DNA of 64,000 nucleotides, taken from positions 310,001-374,000 of the forward strand of contig NZ_JAPWKB010000002.1 of NCBI RefSeq assembly GCF_028283785.1, written 5' to 3'. Positions 17,241 through 26,549 of the stretch are shown here, piece after piece. The translations under genes and the position numbers were made by a program. The notes under the pieces were generated by a model. It worked only from the letters and a program-made list of their open reading frames with translations, was not told the origin of the DNA and made no database searches. Positions within the stretch are counted from its first letter, which is position 1, and each line of letters begins with the position of its first letter. This DNA is from Paraburkholderia sp. Lineage in GTDB: Bacteria; Pseudomonadota; Gammaproteobacteria; Burkholderiales; Burkholderiaceae.

Positions 17241-18002
17241 TCAGCCCTTCACCAACCCACCATCGACAATCAGGTTTTGCCCCGTCACCGCGCGCGCCCA
17301 CGGCGACAGGAAAAACAGCACGGCATCGGCGAATTCTTCCGGCGTCGTCACGCGTCGCAACGGTGTGAAACCCGCCACCATATCGAACACGGCTTCCGGC
17401 GTGGCGGCGCTGGCGTCGGTGGTCCGCAGCAATCCGCCCGAGACCATATTGACGGTGATGCCGTCCGGTCCGAGATCGTTCGACGCGGTGCGCGTCAACG
17501 ACAGCAACGCAGCCTTCGCCGCAGTGTAATCGTGATAAGGAACGACGGGATTCTGGAACAGGTTCGTGCCGACATTGACGATCCGCCCGAAGCCGCGCGA
17601 GCGCATACCCGGCAACGCGGCCTGCGTGGTGTTCAGCGCACCCTTGAGCGCGCCGTCGATCTGCTGTTGAAAACGCGCCCACGCGATATCGCCGATCTTC
17701 GGGCGCGCGTCGCCGTCGAAGCTGAACTCGACCAGCGCATTGTTCACCACCGACACAACCGGTTCGCCGGTCTGCGCCTGCGCGGCATCGAACAGGCGGC
17801 GCACCGCGTCCGGGTCGGTGACGTCGGCTTGCAGCGGCAACACGCGCGGGCCGAGTTCGTCCGCGAGACGGCGCGCTTCGGCGTCGCTGCGCAGATAGTT
17901 GACGATCACGCCCGCGCCTTCGCGTGCCAACGCCCGCGTGATATGCGCGCCAAGGCCGCGCGCGCCGCCCGTCACCAGCACCCACTGTTTCGCCAGTTGC
18001 AT
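17241..18002 (-). CDS. Short-chain dehydrogenase/reductase (FabG-like)
   Basis: A 253-residue classical SDR. The cofactor loop is TGGARGLG (residues ~11-18), with NNAL in place of the usual NNAG, a catalytic YTAAK (Tyr near 156) and the C-terminal GQNLIVDGGLVKG typical of FabG-like oxidoreductases. A cytoplasmic NAD(P)-dependent keto/alcohol oxidoreductase. It is divergent from polB with a 177-base gap and has no partner enzyme beside it, so the substrate is not inferable. The same frame runs on antisense through polB for more than 2.5 kb; the true start is MQLAKQWVLVTGG at 18002. Confidence 0.88.
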   Translation of the reverse strand: MQLAKQWVLVTGGARGLGAHITRALAREGAGVIVNYLRSDAEARRLADELGPRVLPLQADVTDPDAVRRLFDAAQAQTGEPVVSVVNNALVEFSFDGDARPKIGDIAWARFQQQIDGALKGALNTTQAALPGMRSRGFGRIVNVGTNLFQNPVVPYHDYTAAKAALLSLTRTASNDLGPDGITVNMVSGGLLRTTDASAATPEAVFDMVAGFTPLRRVTTPEEFADAVLFFLSPWARAVTGQNLIVDGGLVKG

Positions 18003-18179
18003 CGTGATTCTCCGGTTCGATAAAACGCTAAAGGGCGGATTATCGCGCGCACGTCGCACGCGCGGCGCAATGGCCCTATTGCGCGTGGTCGCGGGCGTGG
18101 TCGTTGTCATGCGCGGTCGCGAAGCCGCGCAGCCAGTAAAATCGCGACGATACGAATCGAATCGAACGAAGGATCTGGC

Positions 18180-20567
18180 TTGACCGAGTGGGAACAGGGA
18201 TTCATCTTGACCCGGCAATGGCGCGACACCGGCGACGGCACGGAAGTCGAGTTCTGGCTGGCGACCGCACGCGGACCGCGTCATCTGCGTCTGCGCGCGC
18301 AGCCGTCGGTGGCGTTTATTCCGGCTGAACACCGGCCGCTGGCCGAGACGATCTTGCGACGCGAATCGCACGCGGAACTGCGCCCGCTCGGCCTGACTGA
18401 CTTTCATCACCGGCCGGTGCTGGGCTTGTATTGCCCGCACTATCGTCAGTTGACCGCGCTCGACAAGCGCTTGCGGCGCGCGGGCGTGGATGTCTACGAG
18501 GCCGATATTTTTCCGCCCGACCGCTACATGATGGAGCGCTTCATCACCGCGCCGGTCATGTTCAGCGGCGAGCTTTCCGGCAACGACGACGACCCCGCCG
18601 CGACGCTCCACAACGCCGATATGAAACCCGCCGACGGCTATCGCCCGACGCTGAAACTCGTGTCGCTCGACATCGAAACCAGCGAGCGCGGCGACCTGTA
18701 TTCGATCGCGCTCGAAGGCTGCGGACAGCGGCAGGTTTATATGCTCGGTCCGCCCAACGGCGACCCGCAGCACCCCGGCATCGATTTCGACTTCGAATAT
18801 TGCGACACCCGCGCGCAGATGCTCGAACGGCTCAACGACTGGTTCGCGCGGCACGACCCGGACGCGCTGATCGGCTGGAACGTCGTGCAGTTCGACTTGC
18901 GCGTGCTGCGCGAGCATTCGGAGAAATATCGGGTGCCGTTGCGGATCGGCCGGGGCGGCAGCGTGATGGAATGGCGCGAGCACGGCATGCAGCAGAACCA
19001 CTTCTTCGCGAGCGCGCCGGGCCGTCTGATCATCGACGGGATCGAGGCCTTGCGATCGGCGACGTGGAGCTTTCCGTCGTTCAGCCTCGAATACGTCGCG
19101 CAGGCAGTGCTCGGCGAAGGCAAGGCGATCGGCAATCCGTATCAGCGGATGGACGAAATCCAGCGGCGCTTCGACGAAGACAAGCCCGCGCTCGCGATCT
19201 ACAACCTGAAAGACTGCGAACTGGTCACGCGCATCTTCGAGAAAACCGAGTTGCTGTCGTTCCTGCTCGAACGTGCGACCGTCACCGGCTTGCCCGCGGA
19301 TCGCAGCGGCGGATCGGTGGCGGCGTTCACGCATCTGTATTTGCCGCGCATGCATCGGGCAGGTTTCGTCGCGCCGAATCTCGGCGACGTGACGGGCGCG
19401 AACAGCCCCGGCGGCTTCGTGATGAATTCGCGGCCGGGCCTCTACGATTCGGTGCTCGTGCTCGACTATAAAAGCCTGTATCCGTCGATCATCCGCACGT
19501 TTCTGATCGACCCGGTCGGACTGATCGAAGGCCTGCGCCATCCGGACGACGCCGATTCCGTGCCGGGTTTTCTGGGCGCGCGCTTTTCGCGGACCACGCA
19601 TTGTCTGCCCGCGATCGTCGGCAAGGTCTGGGAAGGACGCGAAGCCGCGAAGCGTCAGAAGAACGCGCCGTTGTCGCAGGCGCTGAAAATCATCATGAAC
19701 GCGTTTTACGGCGTGCTCGGCTCCACCGGTTGCCGCTTTTTCGATCCGCGCCTCGCGTCGTCGATCACGATGCGCGGCCATGAAATCATGCACCGGACTC
19801 GCGAACTGATCGAAGCGCAAGGCTACGAAGTGATCTACGGTGACACCGACTCCACCTTCGTCTGGCTCAAGCACGCGCGCAGCGAGGACGACGCCGCGCA
19901 GATCGGCCGCGCGCTGGTCGCGCACATCAACCGCTGGTGGCAGGCGCATGTGCGCGAACGGTTCGGGCTCGACAGCGCGCTCGAACTGCAATTCGAGCGG
20001 CATTACCGGCGCTTCTTCATGCCGACCATTCGCGGCACCGACGAAGGCAGCAAGAAGCGCTACGCGGGACTCACGCGCCTGCCCGACGGCAGCGACGAAG
20101 TCGTCTACAAAGGACTCGAAACCGTGCGCACCGACTGGACGCCGCTCGCGCAGCGCTTTCAGCAGGAGTTGTACCGGCGCATCTTCAACGAAGAGCCGTA
20201 TCAGGATTACATCCGCGATTACGTGAACCGTACGCTCGACGGCGAGTTCGACGATCTGCTGGTGTATCGCAAGCGCCTGCGCCGTCCGCTCGGCGACTAC
20301 GAACGCAACGTGCCGCCGCATGTGCGCGCCGCGCGCACCGCCGACGAATTCAATCGCAAACAGGGGCGTTCGCTGCAATATCAGAGCGGCGGCTGGATCA
20401 GTTACGTGATGACGACGGCGGGCCCGGAGCCGCTCGAAACGTTGCGCGCCGAGATCGACTACGAGCACTATCTGACGCGGCAATTGCAGCCGGTCGCGGA
20501 CGCGATCCTGCCGCTGCTCAACGACGATTTTCAGACGCTGACGAGCCGACAGACACGGCTGTTCTAA
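18180..20567 (+). CDS. polB: DNA polymerase II (family B)
   Basis: A 795-residue family B polymerase, similar in length to E. coli Pol II. Exonuclease motifs are intact: Exo I SLDIETS (about 162), Exo II GWNVVQFD and Exo III YNLKD. Polymerase motif A is DYKSLYPS (about 429), motif B KIIMNAFYG and motif C YGDTDS (about 552). Pol II acts in replication restart and translesion bypass and is commonly SOS-induced; I see no clear LexA box upstream. The start is a TTG at 18180 with GAAGGAT seven bases before it; no in-frame ATG precedes the conserved N-terminus. It stands alone. Confidence 0.95.
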   Translation: MTEWEQGFILTRQWRDTGDGTEVEFWLATARGPRHLRLRAQPSVAFIPAEHRPLAETILRRESHAELRPLGLTDFHHRPVLGLYCPHYRQLTALDKRLRRAGVDVYEADIFPPDRYMMERFITAPVMFSGELSGNDDDPAATLHNADMKPADGYRPTLKLVSLDIETSERGDLYSIALEGCGQRQVYMLGPPNGDPQHPGIDFDFEYCDTRAQMLERLNDWFARHDPDALIGWNVVQFDLRVLREHSEKYRVPLRIGRGGSVMEWREHGMQQNHFFASAPGRLIIDGIEALRSATWSFPSFSLEYVAQAVLGEGKAIGNPYQRMDEIQRRFDEDKPALAIYNLKDCELVTRIFEKTELLSFLLERATVTGLPADRSGGSVAAFTHLYLPRMHRAGFVAPNLGDVTGANSPGGFVMNSRPGLYDSVLVLDYKSLYPSIIRTFLIDPVGLIEGLRHPDDADSVPGFLGARFSRTTHCLPAIVGKVWEGREAAKRQKNAPLSQALKIIMNAFYGVLGSTGCRFFDPRLASSITMRGHEIMHRTRELIEAQGYEVIYGDTDSTFVWLKHARSEDDAAQIGRALVAHINRWWQAHVRERFGLDSALELQFERHYRRFFMPTIRGTDEGSKKRYAGLTRLPDGSDEVVYKGLETVRTDWTPLAQRFQQELYRRIFNEEPYQDYIRDYVNRTLDGEFDDLLVYRKRLRRPLGDYERNVPPHVRAARTADEFNRKQGRSLQYQSGGWISYVMTTAGPEPLETLRAEIDYEHYLTRQLQPVADAILPLLNDDFQTLTSRQTRLF

Positions 20568-20601
20568 GCGCCTGCGCGCGGCCTCAGACGCACATCGCGC
20601 G

Positions 20602-20625
20602 CACATGCACATTCACATTCACATT
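20602..20625. repeat. Tandem hexamers CACATG-(CACATT)3
   Basis: Four head-to-tail hexamers lie in the 63-base gap between the convergent polB and iclR-type genes. A simple-sequence array, with no sign of function beyond its position. Confidence 0.8.
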
Positions 20626-20630
20626 CGCGC

Positions 20631-21401
20631 TCAAAGCGCGTTCAGCATCGCCAGCGCGGTTTCCTGAAGCGGACGCAACACGCGATTGAGCGCGGCTTCG
20701 GTGGTTTCGGTGCCGAGCGGCATATTGGTGCTCAACGCGGCGACCACTTCGCCATGACGGTTCTTCACCGGCACGGCGACGCCGCGCACGCCGATCTGCA
20801 ACTGCTGTTCGATCACCGCGAACCCGTCGGCCTGCGCGCGCCGGATCTTCTCGAACAACCGCTCCTTGTTGGTCAGCGTATGCGGCGTGAACGGCGGCAG
20901 ATCCGCGCGTTCGAGCCAGTCGCGCACGGCGTCGCCGTCGGGTTCGTGCGCGAGCAGAACGATCCCCGGCGACGTCAGCGGCGCCGGCATCCGCGCGCCG
21001 AGCACGAAGCCGGTCGTCATCACGCGCGACGTGCCGTTGCGGGCGATAAACACCAGTTCCCATTCGTCGAGCACGCTGACATAGACCGATTCGTTGATCG
21101 TCGCGCTCAGTTGCTGCAAGTATGGTTGCACCGTTTTCGGCAGACGCGCGGAATCGAAATACGACCAGCCGACCCGCAACACACGCGGCGTCAGCCAGAA
21201 CATCTTGCCGTCGCCCTGCACGTAGCCGAGATGTTCGAGCGTCAACAGATAACGGCGCGCGGCGGTGCGCGTCATGCCGGTGCGGGTCGCGGCCTGACTC
21301 GGCGTCATCCGCGCGTGCTCGTTGTCGAACGATTCCAGAACCGACAGGCCTTTCTCCAGACCGGCGATCCAGTCGCGCTTATCCAGCGGCGGTCGGCTCA
21401 T
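20631..21401 (-). CDS. IclR-family transcriptional regulator
   Basis: A 256-residue IclR protein: an N-terminal winged helix (LSVLESFD...MTPSQAATRTGMTRTAARRYLLTLEHLGYV, about residues 19-60) and a C-terminal effector domain with VYVSVLD and the IQQLQIGVRGVAVPV-like ligand loop. It most resembles the PcaR/PcaU/PobR branch, which senses protocatechuate-pathway compounds. It is divergent from the AroE-like gene with a 183-base gap, so it probably controls the AroE-like / MHS transporter / BKACE genes. Effector not readable. Confidence 0.88.
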   Translation of the reverse strand: MSRPPLDKRDWIAGLEKGLSVLESFDNEHARMTPSQAATRTGMTRTAARRYLLTLEHLGYVQGDGKMFWLTPRVLRVGWSYFDSARLPKTVQPYLQQLSATINESVYVSVLDEWELVFIARNGTSRVMTTGFVLGARMPAPLTSPGIVLLAHEPDGDAVRDWLERADLPPFTPHTLTNKERLFEKIRRAQADGFAVIEQQLQIGVRGVAVPVKNRHGEVVAALSTNMPLGTETTEAALNRVLRPLQETALAMLNAL

Positions 21402-21584
21402 AGCAAAAACCCTTGTTTGGCGCGTTTAACGGATCAAGACGGGCGATTATCGCGCATTTCACGAGCTTGCTGGTTGGGAAGGTGTGTGAATTGCTCCTAC
21501 ACTGGGCGCCACTGGATTCGCTGCCGGTTTGCCGGTTCGCGGTCCTTGCCCCTCGTCCTGTAGCTTGCCAGCCTTGGAGTTGTG

Positions 21585-22451
21585 ATGAACGTAACCGGTT
21601 CGACGCGTGTGTTCTTCTGCATTGCCGACCCTATCGATCAGGTGCGCGCGCCTGAAGTGTTCAACGCCGTGTTCGCGCGACACGGCATCGACGCGGCGAT
21701 GGTGCCGTTGCGCGTGAGCGCCGCGCGGCTCGACACGACGTTGCGGGCGTTGCTCGATTCGCCGAGCGTCGGCGGCATTTCGCTGTCTATTCCGCATAAA
21801 TCGATGGCGGTCTCGACGCTCGATCGCTGCTCGCAGGTCGCGACCGCGGCGAACGCGGTCAACGCGGTGCGTCGCAATGCGGCGGGCGAAATCGAAGGCG
21901 ATCTGTTCGACGGCGCGGGATTCACCGGTTTGCTCGATCGCGCGAATATCGCGTATGTCGGGCGTCGCGTGCTGATCATCGGTGCGGGTGGCGCGGCGGC
22001 GGCGGTATCGACCGCGATGGCCGCGCGCGGCGCCGCGCAGATCAGCCTGTACGACCCGGATCATCCGAAAGCGCATGCGCTCGCGGCGGTGCTCGAACGG
22101 AGCTTCGGCATCAAGGCGAATGCCGCCGCCAATAACGATCCGCGCGGCTTCGATCTGATCGTCAACGCGACGCCGCTCGGTCTGAAAGCGGACGATCCCG
22201 TCCCGGTCGAGGTCGCGGCAATCGACGCGCACGCGGCTGTCTGCGACATCCTGATGAAGAATCAGCCGACGCCGCTGATACGCGCCGCCCGCGCGCGCAG
22301 TCTCGCTGCGGAGCCGGGCTTCGACATGCTGATCCAGCAGACACCGCTGTACCTCGAATTCTTCGGCTATCCGGAACTCGCCGACGCCGTGCGCGCCGAC
22401 GATACGTATCTGCGAACGCTGCTGTTTCCGGCCGAACTGACCCACGCGTAA
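21585..22451 (+). CDS. Shikimate/quinate dehydrogenase-like protein
   Basis: A 288-residue AroE-fold enzyme. The substrate domain has SLSIPHK (the catalytic Lys), NAVNAVRR and GDLFDGAGF (the catalytic Asp). The NAD(P) domain has GAGGAAAAV and then NATPLGL in place of NATSxGM. It differs from housekeeping AroE in the first strand and loop sequences, and it sits in a regulated cluster with an IclR regulator, a transporter and a BKACE enzyme, so a catabolic quinate/shikimate-type role is more likely than aromatic amino acid synthesis. ATG 21585 is preferred over the overlapping GTG one codon earlier because of the TTGGAG spacing. Confidence 0.8.
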   Translation: MNVTGSTRVFFCIADPIDQVRAPEVFNAVFARHGIDAAMVPLRVSAARLDTTLRALLDSPSVGGISLSIPHKSMAVSTLDRCSQVATAANAVNAVRRNAAGEIEGDLFDGAGFTGLLDRANIAYVGRRVLIIGAGGAAAAVSTAMAARGAAQISLYDPDHPKAHALAAVLERSFGIKANAAANNDPRGFDLIVNATPLGLKADDPVPVEVAAIDAHAAVCDILMKNQPTPLIRAARARSLAAEPGFDMLIQQTPLYLEFFGYPELADAVRADDTYLRTLLFPAELTHA

Positions 22452-22698
22452 CCGTGTCGCATCCGGAAAAACCTCGCGAAATGCTGACGGAAATCATTGA
22501 AAGCGTTGTCAGCCGGATTGCCCGCGTGCTCGGTGCAAACCCGAAAAACGCACGATAATCGCACAGCGCCGCTCGATCATCGAACGTTCGGCGGCGCAAA
22601 AACCTTGTTCGATCGACGGCGCGTCCCTATTCTTGAGCCCGCCACCCGCATCATCCCCGCGCAGAACATCACAAGATCAGACATCAGAGACACGCTCA

Positions 22699-24030
22699 AT
22701 GACATTTGCAATCCCTACGTCCGACGCCCACGCCGCCCGAACCAGCCACGAAAAAGACCGGGCGCGCAAAGCGGCGCTTGGCAGCTTCGTCGGCGCGGTC
22801 GTCGACTGGTACGACTTCCTGCTGTACGGCATCGTTGCCGCACTCGTCTTCAATAGCGAATTTTTCCCGAAGGTCAGCCCGGCGATGGGCACGCTCGCCG
22901 CGTTCGGCACGTTCGGCGTGGGCTTCCTGTTCCGTCCGCTCGGCGGCTTCGTGTTCGGCCACTACGGCGATCGCCTCGGACGCAAGCGCATGCTCGTGCT
23001 GACCGTGCTGATGATGGGTCTGTCGACCGCGCTGATCGGCCTGTTGCCGAGCTACGCGTCGATCGGCTGGTGGGCGCCGGCGCTGCTGGTCACGCTGCGC
23101 GCGATCCAGGGTTTTGCAGTCGGCGGCGAATGGGGCGGCGCGGCATTGATGGCCGTCGAAAGCGCGCCTGAAAAGAAGAAAGCGTTCTACAGCAGCGGCG
23201 TGCAGATCGGTTACGGCGTCGGACTGGTGCTCGCGACGGGCATCGTGTCGCTGCTCAATCAGGTGATGGACAACGAAGCGTTCAGGGTCTGGGGCTGGCG
23301 CATTCCGTTTATTTTCAGCGTGGTGCTGGTGCTGATCGGGCTGTGGGTGCGCGCCAGCATGGACGAGTCGAAGGAATTCGTCGAGAAGGTCGAGAAGCCG
23401 CAACAACGCGCGCACGCGGCGCAACGACGCGCACGCCTGCCGATCGTCGAGGCATTGCGTCAAAACCCGAAGGCGTTCTTGCTGATCATCGCGCTGCGAC
23501 TGGCCGAACTCTTCACGATGTACATCGTGACCGCCTTCGCGCTCAGTTACTCGACGTCGAATCTCGGCATGCCGCGCCAGTTCTTCCTGAACATCGGCCT
23601 GCTGGTCGGCGCGGTCAGCATCGTGACGATTCCGTGCTTCGCGATGCTCGCGGACCGCTTCGGCCGCCGCAACGTGTATATCGCCGGCGCGCTGATCGGC
23701 CTGTTCAGCGCGGTGCCGTTCTTCGTCGCGCTCGATGCCCGTTCGACGGTGTGGATCGTCGTGTTCTCGGTGATGCTCGCGAACATCGCGCACGACATGG
23801 TCGTCAGCGTCCAGCAACCGATGTTCACCGAACTGTTCGGCACCGAGTTCCGCTACAGCGGCGCGGGCGTCGGCTATCAGGTGGCGAGCGTGGTCGGCGG
23901 CGGTTTCACGCCGTTTATCGCGGTCGCGCTGGTCAACGGCGCGGGCGGCTCGTGGCATCCGGTGGCGGCCTATCTGGCGATCGGCTGCCTGCTGTCTGTC
24001 CTGGTTGCGGCAAAGATGAAAACGCGTTGA
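22699..24030 (+). CDS. MHS-family metabolite:proton symporter (MFS)
   Basis: A 443-residue major facilitator of the ProP/KgtP/ShiA group. Landmarks are VVDWYDFLLYGIVAALVF in helix 1, RPLGGFVFGHYGDRLGRKRML between helices 2 and 3, and VGGEWGGAALMAVE in helix 5. This group imports organic acids and osmolytes, including shikimate (ShiA). Beside an AroE-like enzyme, a shikimate-like substrate is plausible but not shown. The start at ATG 22699 matches the family N-terminus; upstream in-frame codons look non-coding. It is 247 bases after the AroE-like gene and 62 bases before the BKACE gene. Confidence 0.87.
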   Translation: MTFAIPTSDAHAARTSHEKDRARKAALGSFVGAVVDWYDFLLYGIVAALVFNSEFFPKVSPAMGTLAAFGTFGVGFLFRPLGGFVFGHYGDRLGRKRMLVLTVLMMGLSTALIGLLPSYASIGWWAPALLVTLRAIQGFAVGGEWGGAALMAVESAPEKKKAFYSSGVQIGYGVGLVLATGIVSLLNQVMDNEAFRVWGWRIPFIFSVVLVLIGLWVRASMDESKEFVEKVEKPQQRAHAAQRRARLPIVEALRQNPKAFLLIIALRLAELFTMYIVTAFALSYSTSNLGMPRQFFLNIGLLVGAVSIVTIPCFAMLADRFGRRNVYIAGALIGLFSAVPFFVALDARSTVWIVVFSVMLANIAHDMVVSVQQPMFTELFGTEFRYSGAGVGYQVASVVGGGFTPFIAVALVNGAGGSWHPVAAYLAIGCLLSVLVAAKMKTR

Positions 24031-24092
24031 GATTGTGGGCGAAGCGGGTTTTCGCCGGCTTTTACCAGTCAACCTTCTGAGGGAATCACACC

Positions 24093-24923
24093 ATGACCAC
24101 GCCGTGCATCATTTCCGTTGCAATTACCGGGTCCGTGCCCCGCAAGAAGGACAACCCGGCGGTGCCGGTGACCATCGCCGAGCAGGTCGAAAGCACGCAC
24201 GAAGCGTATGAAGCCGGCGCGACACTGGTGCACCTGCACGTTCGCGACGAAAACGAAAATTCCAGTTCCGACCGGTCGAGCTTCGAGAAACTGCAGGACG
24301 GCATTCGCAAGCATTGCCCGGACATCATCATCCAGTTTTCGACGGGCGGTCGCGGCCGCTCGTTCGAACAGCGCGGCGCGATGCTCGATTTGCGTCCCGA
24401 CATGGCATCGCTGGCAACGGGCTCGGTGAATTTCCCGACCACCGTCTACGAGAATCCGCCCGACTTCGTGCGCGCGCTCGCGAAGTCGATGCTCGATTAC
24501 GACGTAAAAGCCGAAATCGAAATCTTCGATCTGGCCATGCTGTATGCAACGGCGAATCTGGTTCAGGAAGGTTTGCTGAAATCGCCGGTGCACGTGCAGT
24601 TCGTATTCGGCATCAAGAACGCGCTGCCCGCACGGCGCGAGATTCTGGAGTTCGAGGTCAAGCAGTTGAAAGCATTGCTGCCGGACGCAACGTGGACGGC
24701 GGCGGGCATCGGCCGCACGCAACTCGAAGTGAATCACTGGACGCTGGAAATGGGCGGCCATTGCCGCACCGGTCTCGAAGACAACGTCCGCTGGGACAAG
24801 GACACGCTCGCGACGAGCAATGCGCAACTGGTCGAGCGCGTCGCGAAGCTGTGCGGCGAATACGGCCGTCCGGTCGCAACGCCGAAACAGGCGCGCGACA
24901 TGCTGAAGCTCAAGCCGCTCTAA
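24093..24923 (+). CDS. BKACE-family beta-keto acid cleavage enzyme (DUF849)
   Basis: A 276-residue TIM-barrel enzyme of the 3-keto-5-aminohexanoate cleavage family. The Zn-site HLHVRD motif is at about residues 48-53, followed by QFSTGGRGRS, LATGSVNFP and GGHCRTGLEDN. BKACE enzymes condense a beta-keto acid with acetyl-CoA to give acetoacetate and a new CoA ester, and each subgroup has its own substrate. It follows the MHS symporter with a 62-base gap and a GAGGGAATCACACC ribosome site, so the two are probably co-transcribed. The substrate is most likely what the symporter carries or what the AroE-like enzyme makes. Confidence 0.88.
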   Translation: MTTPCIISVAITGSVPRKKDNPAVPVTIAEQVESTHEAYEAGATLVHLHVRDENENSSSDRSSFEKLQDGIRKHCPDIIIQFSTGGRGRSFEQRGAMLDLRPDMASLATGSVNFPTTVYENPPDFVRALAKSMLDYDVKAEIEIFDLAMLYATANLVQEGLLKSPVHVQFVFGIKNALPARREILEFEVKQLKALLPDATWTAAGIGRTQLEVNHWTLEMGGHCRTGLEDNVRWDKDTLATSNAQLVERVAKLCGEYGRPVATPKQARDMLKLKPL

Positions 24924-24958
24924 CGCGGTGCCACGCGCTTCTTAAACAATCTTTCATC

Positions 24959-24990
24959 CTGCGATGGCGTTCTTTAAAACGTCATCGCAG
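24959..24990 (+). terminator. 13-bp hairpin downstream of the BKACE gene
   Basis: CTGCGATGGCGTT (24959-24971) pairs with AACGTCATCGCAG (24978-24990), with one G-T wobble, around the loop CTTTAA. It lies 36 bases past the stop. No T-run follows, so it is a probable but not classical terminator. Confidence 0.5.
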
Positions 24991-25038
24991 CGGGCGGGTC
25001 GATACTCCTCTCATCGAGATTACGAGAGAGGCTGCACC

Positions 25039-25413
25039 ATGTCCCATCCGATGTCCGTCGAAATCATCAACCAGTACGGCACGCCGTCGGTGCGGGTCGG
25101 CATCGAGCAGCATTCGGTGCTGCTCGCCGCCGACGACGTCGATCGGCTGATCGAACACCTCGCCGCGGTCCGCGCGTCGATGCGCCCCGAAGTCCCCGCC
25201 GTGCCGTCGCGCACGCATCAATATCTGATGGAAGTCGATCCGTGCTGGCACTCGGAGAAACATCCGCTATACGAAGGCGCGGTGCTGCTGTTTCGTCATG
25301 CGGGTTTCGGCTGGACCGGATTCGCATTGCCGACGCCGAGTCTGGTCCGCCTCAAGGACGCGCTGAGCGCTCATCTCGACGCACTGCACGAAGCACCCGG
25401 CTTGCCGAACTGA
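25039..25413 (+). CDS. Conserved hypothetical protein
   Basis: A 124-residue protein starting MSHPMSVEIINQYGTPSVRVG, with a GAGAGAGGCTGCACC leader. The first half looks like a beta-hairpin plus helix (SVLLAADDVDRLIEHLAAVR) and the second half is aromatic-rich (VDPCWHSEKHPLYEGAVLLFRHAGFGWTGFAL when read across two short segments). No signal peptide or membrane segment. Conserved-looking codon use and a clean start support a real gene; the frame is open 75 bases further up, but without a site. Its own upstream region follows a hairpin, so it is probably monocistronic. I do not recognise the family. Confidence 0.65.
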   Translation: MSHPMSVEIINQYGTPSVRVGIEQHSVLLAADDVDRLIEHLAAVRASMRPEVPAVPSRTHQYLMEVDPCWHSEKHPLYEGAVLLFRHAGFGWTGFALPTPSLVRLKDALSAHLDALHEAPGLPN

Positions 25414-25470
25414 GCGCGAGTGGGTCGTCAAACTGTCAACACCTTAAAAAAGACTTAATAATCGGAGCAG

Positions 25471-25486
25471 CGCGGATTTATCCGCG
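25471..25486. promoter_or_regulatory. Palindrome CGCGGAT-TT-ATCCGCG upstream of lysR
   Basis: A perfect 7-bp inverted repeat with a 2-base centre, 42 bases before the LysR start and in an A/T-rich leader. Possible operator or leader hairpin of the regulator gene. Confidence 0.4.
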
Positions 25487-25528
25487 AAGGACGATCATGC
25501 ACGCATTGTCATTACGGCGTGACCGACC

Positions 25529-26455
25529 ATGAACCAGCTCCAATCGATGCGTGTTTTCACCCGTGTAGTCGATCTCGCGAGCTTCACGCTCGCTGCGCGG
25601 CAACTGGGGATGTCGGCCGCTGCGGTCACGCGCAGCGTCGGCATGCTCGAAGCGCATCTGAATCTGCGCCTGCTGAACCGGACCACGCGCAGCCTGTCGC
25701 TGACCGATGTGGGACGTCAGTATCTCGACGGATGCCGCGCGATCATCGAAAAACTCGACGCACTCGAATCCGATCTCGCCGAAACCACCTGCGATCCGTG
25801 CGGTACGTTGCGCATCGCCGCGCCCACCACGTTCGCCACCTGCGGCATGGGCGCGATCCTCGCCGCGTATCGGACGCAGCATCCGCGCGTCGCGTTCGAC
25901 GTGACGACGTACGACACGCATATCGACATGGTGGAAGGCGGTTTCGACGTGTGTTTCTCCGACGATCGCCGCCTGCCGGCGGCGAACCTCGTCAGCCGCT
26001 CGCTCGCGAGAATCGACGACGTGATGGTCGCGTCGCCGGCCTATCTGGCGCGCCACGGCGCACCGCGCGATCCCGCCGCGCTCGGCCGGCACGGTTTGCT
26101 GACCGTCTCCGACGGCAGCACCCGGACCTGGGAATTCACGGACGCGCGCGGCGGCGTGCATCGCGTCAGCACCGGCTCGCCACTGACCGCGACCAGCAAC
26201 GCGATGGTCCGCGCCGCCGCGCTGAATCACATGGGCATCGCGCTGCTGCCGTTACCGCTGATCGCCGACGACCTGAGCCAGGGACGTCTCGTCGCCGTGC
26301 TCGAACAGTTCGGCATCAACGGCGGTCCGCGTGAAGTGTCGATTCTCTACTCGGGCCGCAATTATCTGTCCGCGCGCGTGCGCAGTTTCATCGACTTCGT
26401 GGTCGCGCAATATCGCGCGCCGGAGCGGCCCGTGGCGTTGCGCGCGGTCGCCTGA
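25529..26455 (+). CDS. LysR-family transcriptional regulator
   Basis: A 308-residue LTTR. The helix-turn-helix is MRVFTRVVDLASFTLAARQLG followed by SAAAVTRSVGMLE (residues 4-40), and then LRLLNRTTRSLSLTDVGRQYL, all typical of the DhcR/PA2206-like branch. The effector domain starts near residue 90 (GTLRIAAPTTFATCG). The gene lies immediately upstream of, and in the same direction as, the RND efflux operon, with a terminator-like hairpin and a 275-base gap between them. It may therefore control that operon, but LTTR targets are more often divergent. Confidence 0.88.
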   Translation: MNQLQSMRVFTRVVDLASFTLAARQLGMSAAAVTRSVGMLEAHLNLRLLNRTTRSLSLTDVGRQYLDGCRAIIEKLDALESDLAETTCDPCGTLRIAAPTTFATCGMGAILAAYRTQHPRVAFDVTTYDTHIDMVEGGFDVCFSDDRRLPAANLVSRSLARIDDVMVASPAYLARHGAPRDPAALGRHGLLTVSDGSTRTWEFTDARGGVHRVSTGSPLTATSNAMVRAAALNHMGIALLPLPLIADDLSQGRLVAVLEQFGINGGPREVSILYSGRNYLSARVRSFIDFVVAQYRAPERPVALRAVA

Positions 26456-26518
26456 TCCGCCACGTCGATCGCTTTTCACGCATACGTCCATCGCACCTCC
26501 ATCCCTTGCGACAGTTTG

Positions 26519-26549
26519 ACCCGGCGGCGACCGCAGCGTCGCGCCGGGT
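26519..26549 (+). terminator. GC-rich hairpin downstream of lysR
   Basis: ACCCGGC-G-GCGAC (26519-26531) pairs with GTCGC-GCCGGGT (26538-26549), giving a 12-bp stem with one bulged G. It separates the LysR gene from the efflux operon. A weaker repeat, CGACTA (26587-26592) / TAGTCG (26611-26616), follows closer to the efflux genes. Confidence 0.5.

Noticed and set aside
18121..18180. LexA box upstream of polB
   Set aside because: No CTGT-N8-ACAG-like site is visible in the leader, so SOS control is not claimed.
18003..20612. Continuation of the SDR frame antisense through polB
   Set aside because: The polB strand has every family B motif; the antisense translation is low complexity, and the SDR begins at MQLAKQWVL at 18002.
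24031..24092. Hairpin GGCGAA...TTCGCC between the MHS transporter and BKACE genes as a terminator
   Set aside because: The stem is short and the genes are 62 bases apart on the same strand with a good ribosome site; co-transcription is more likely.
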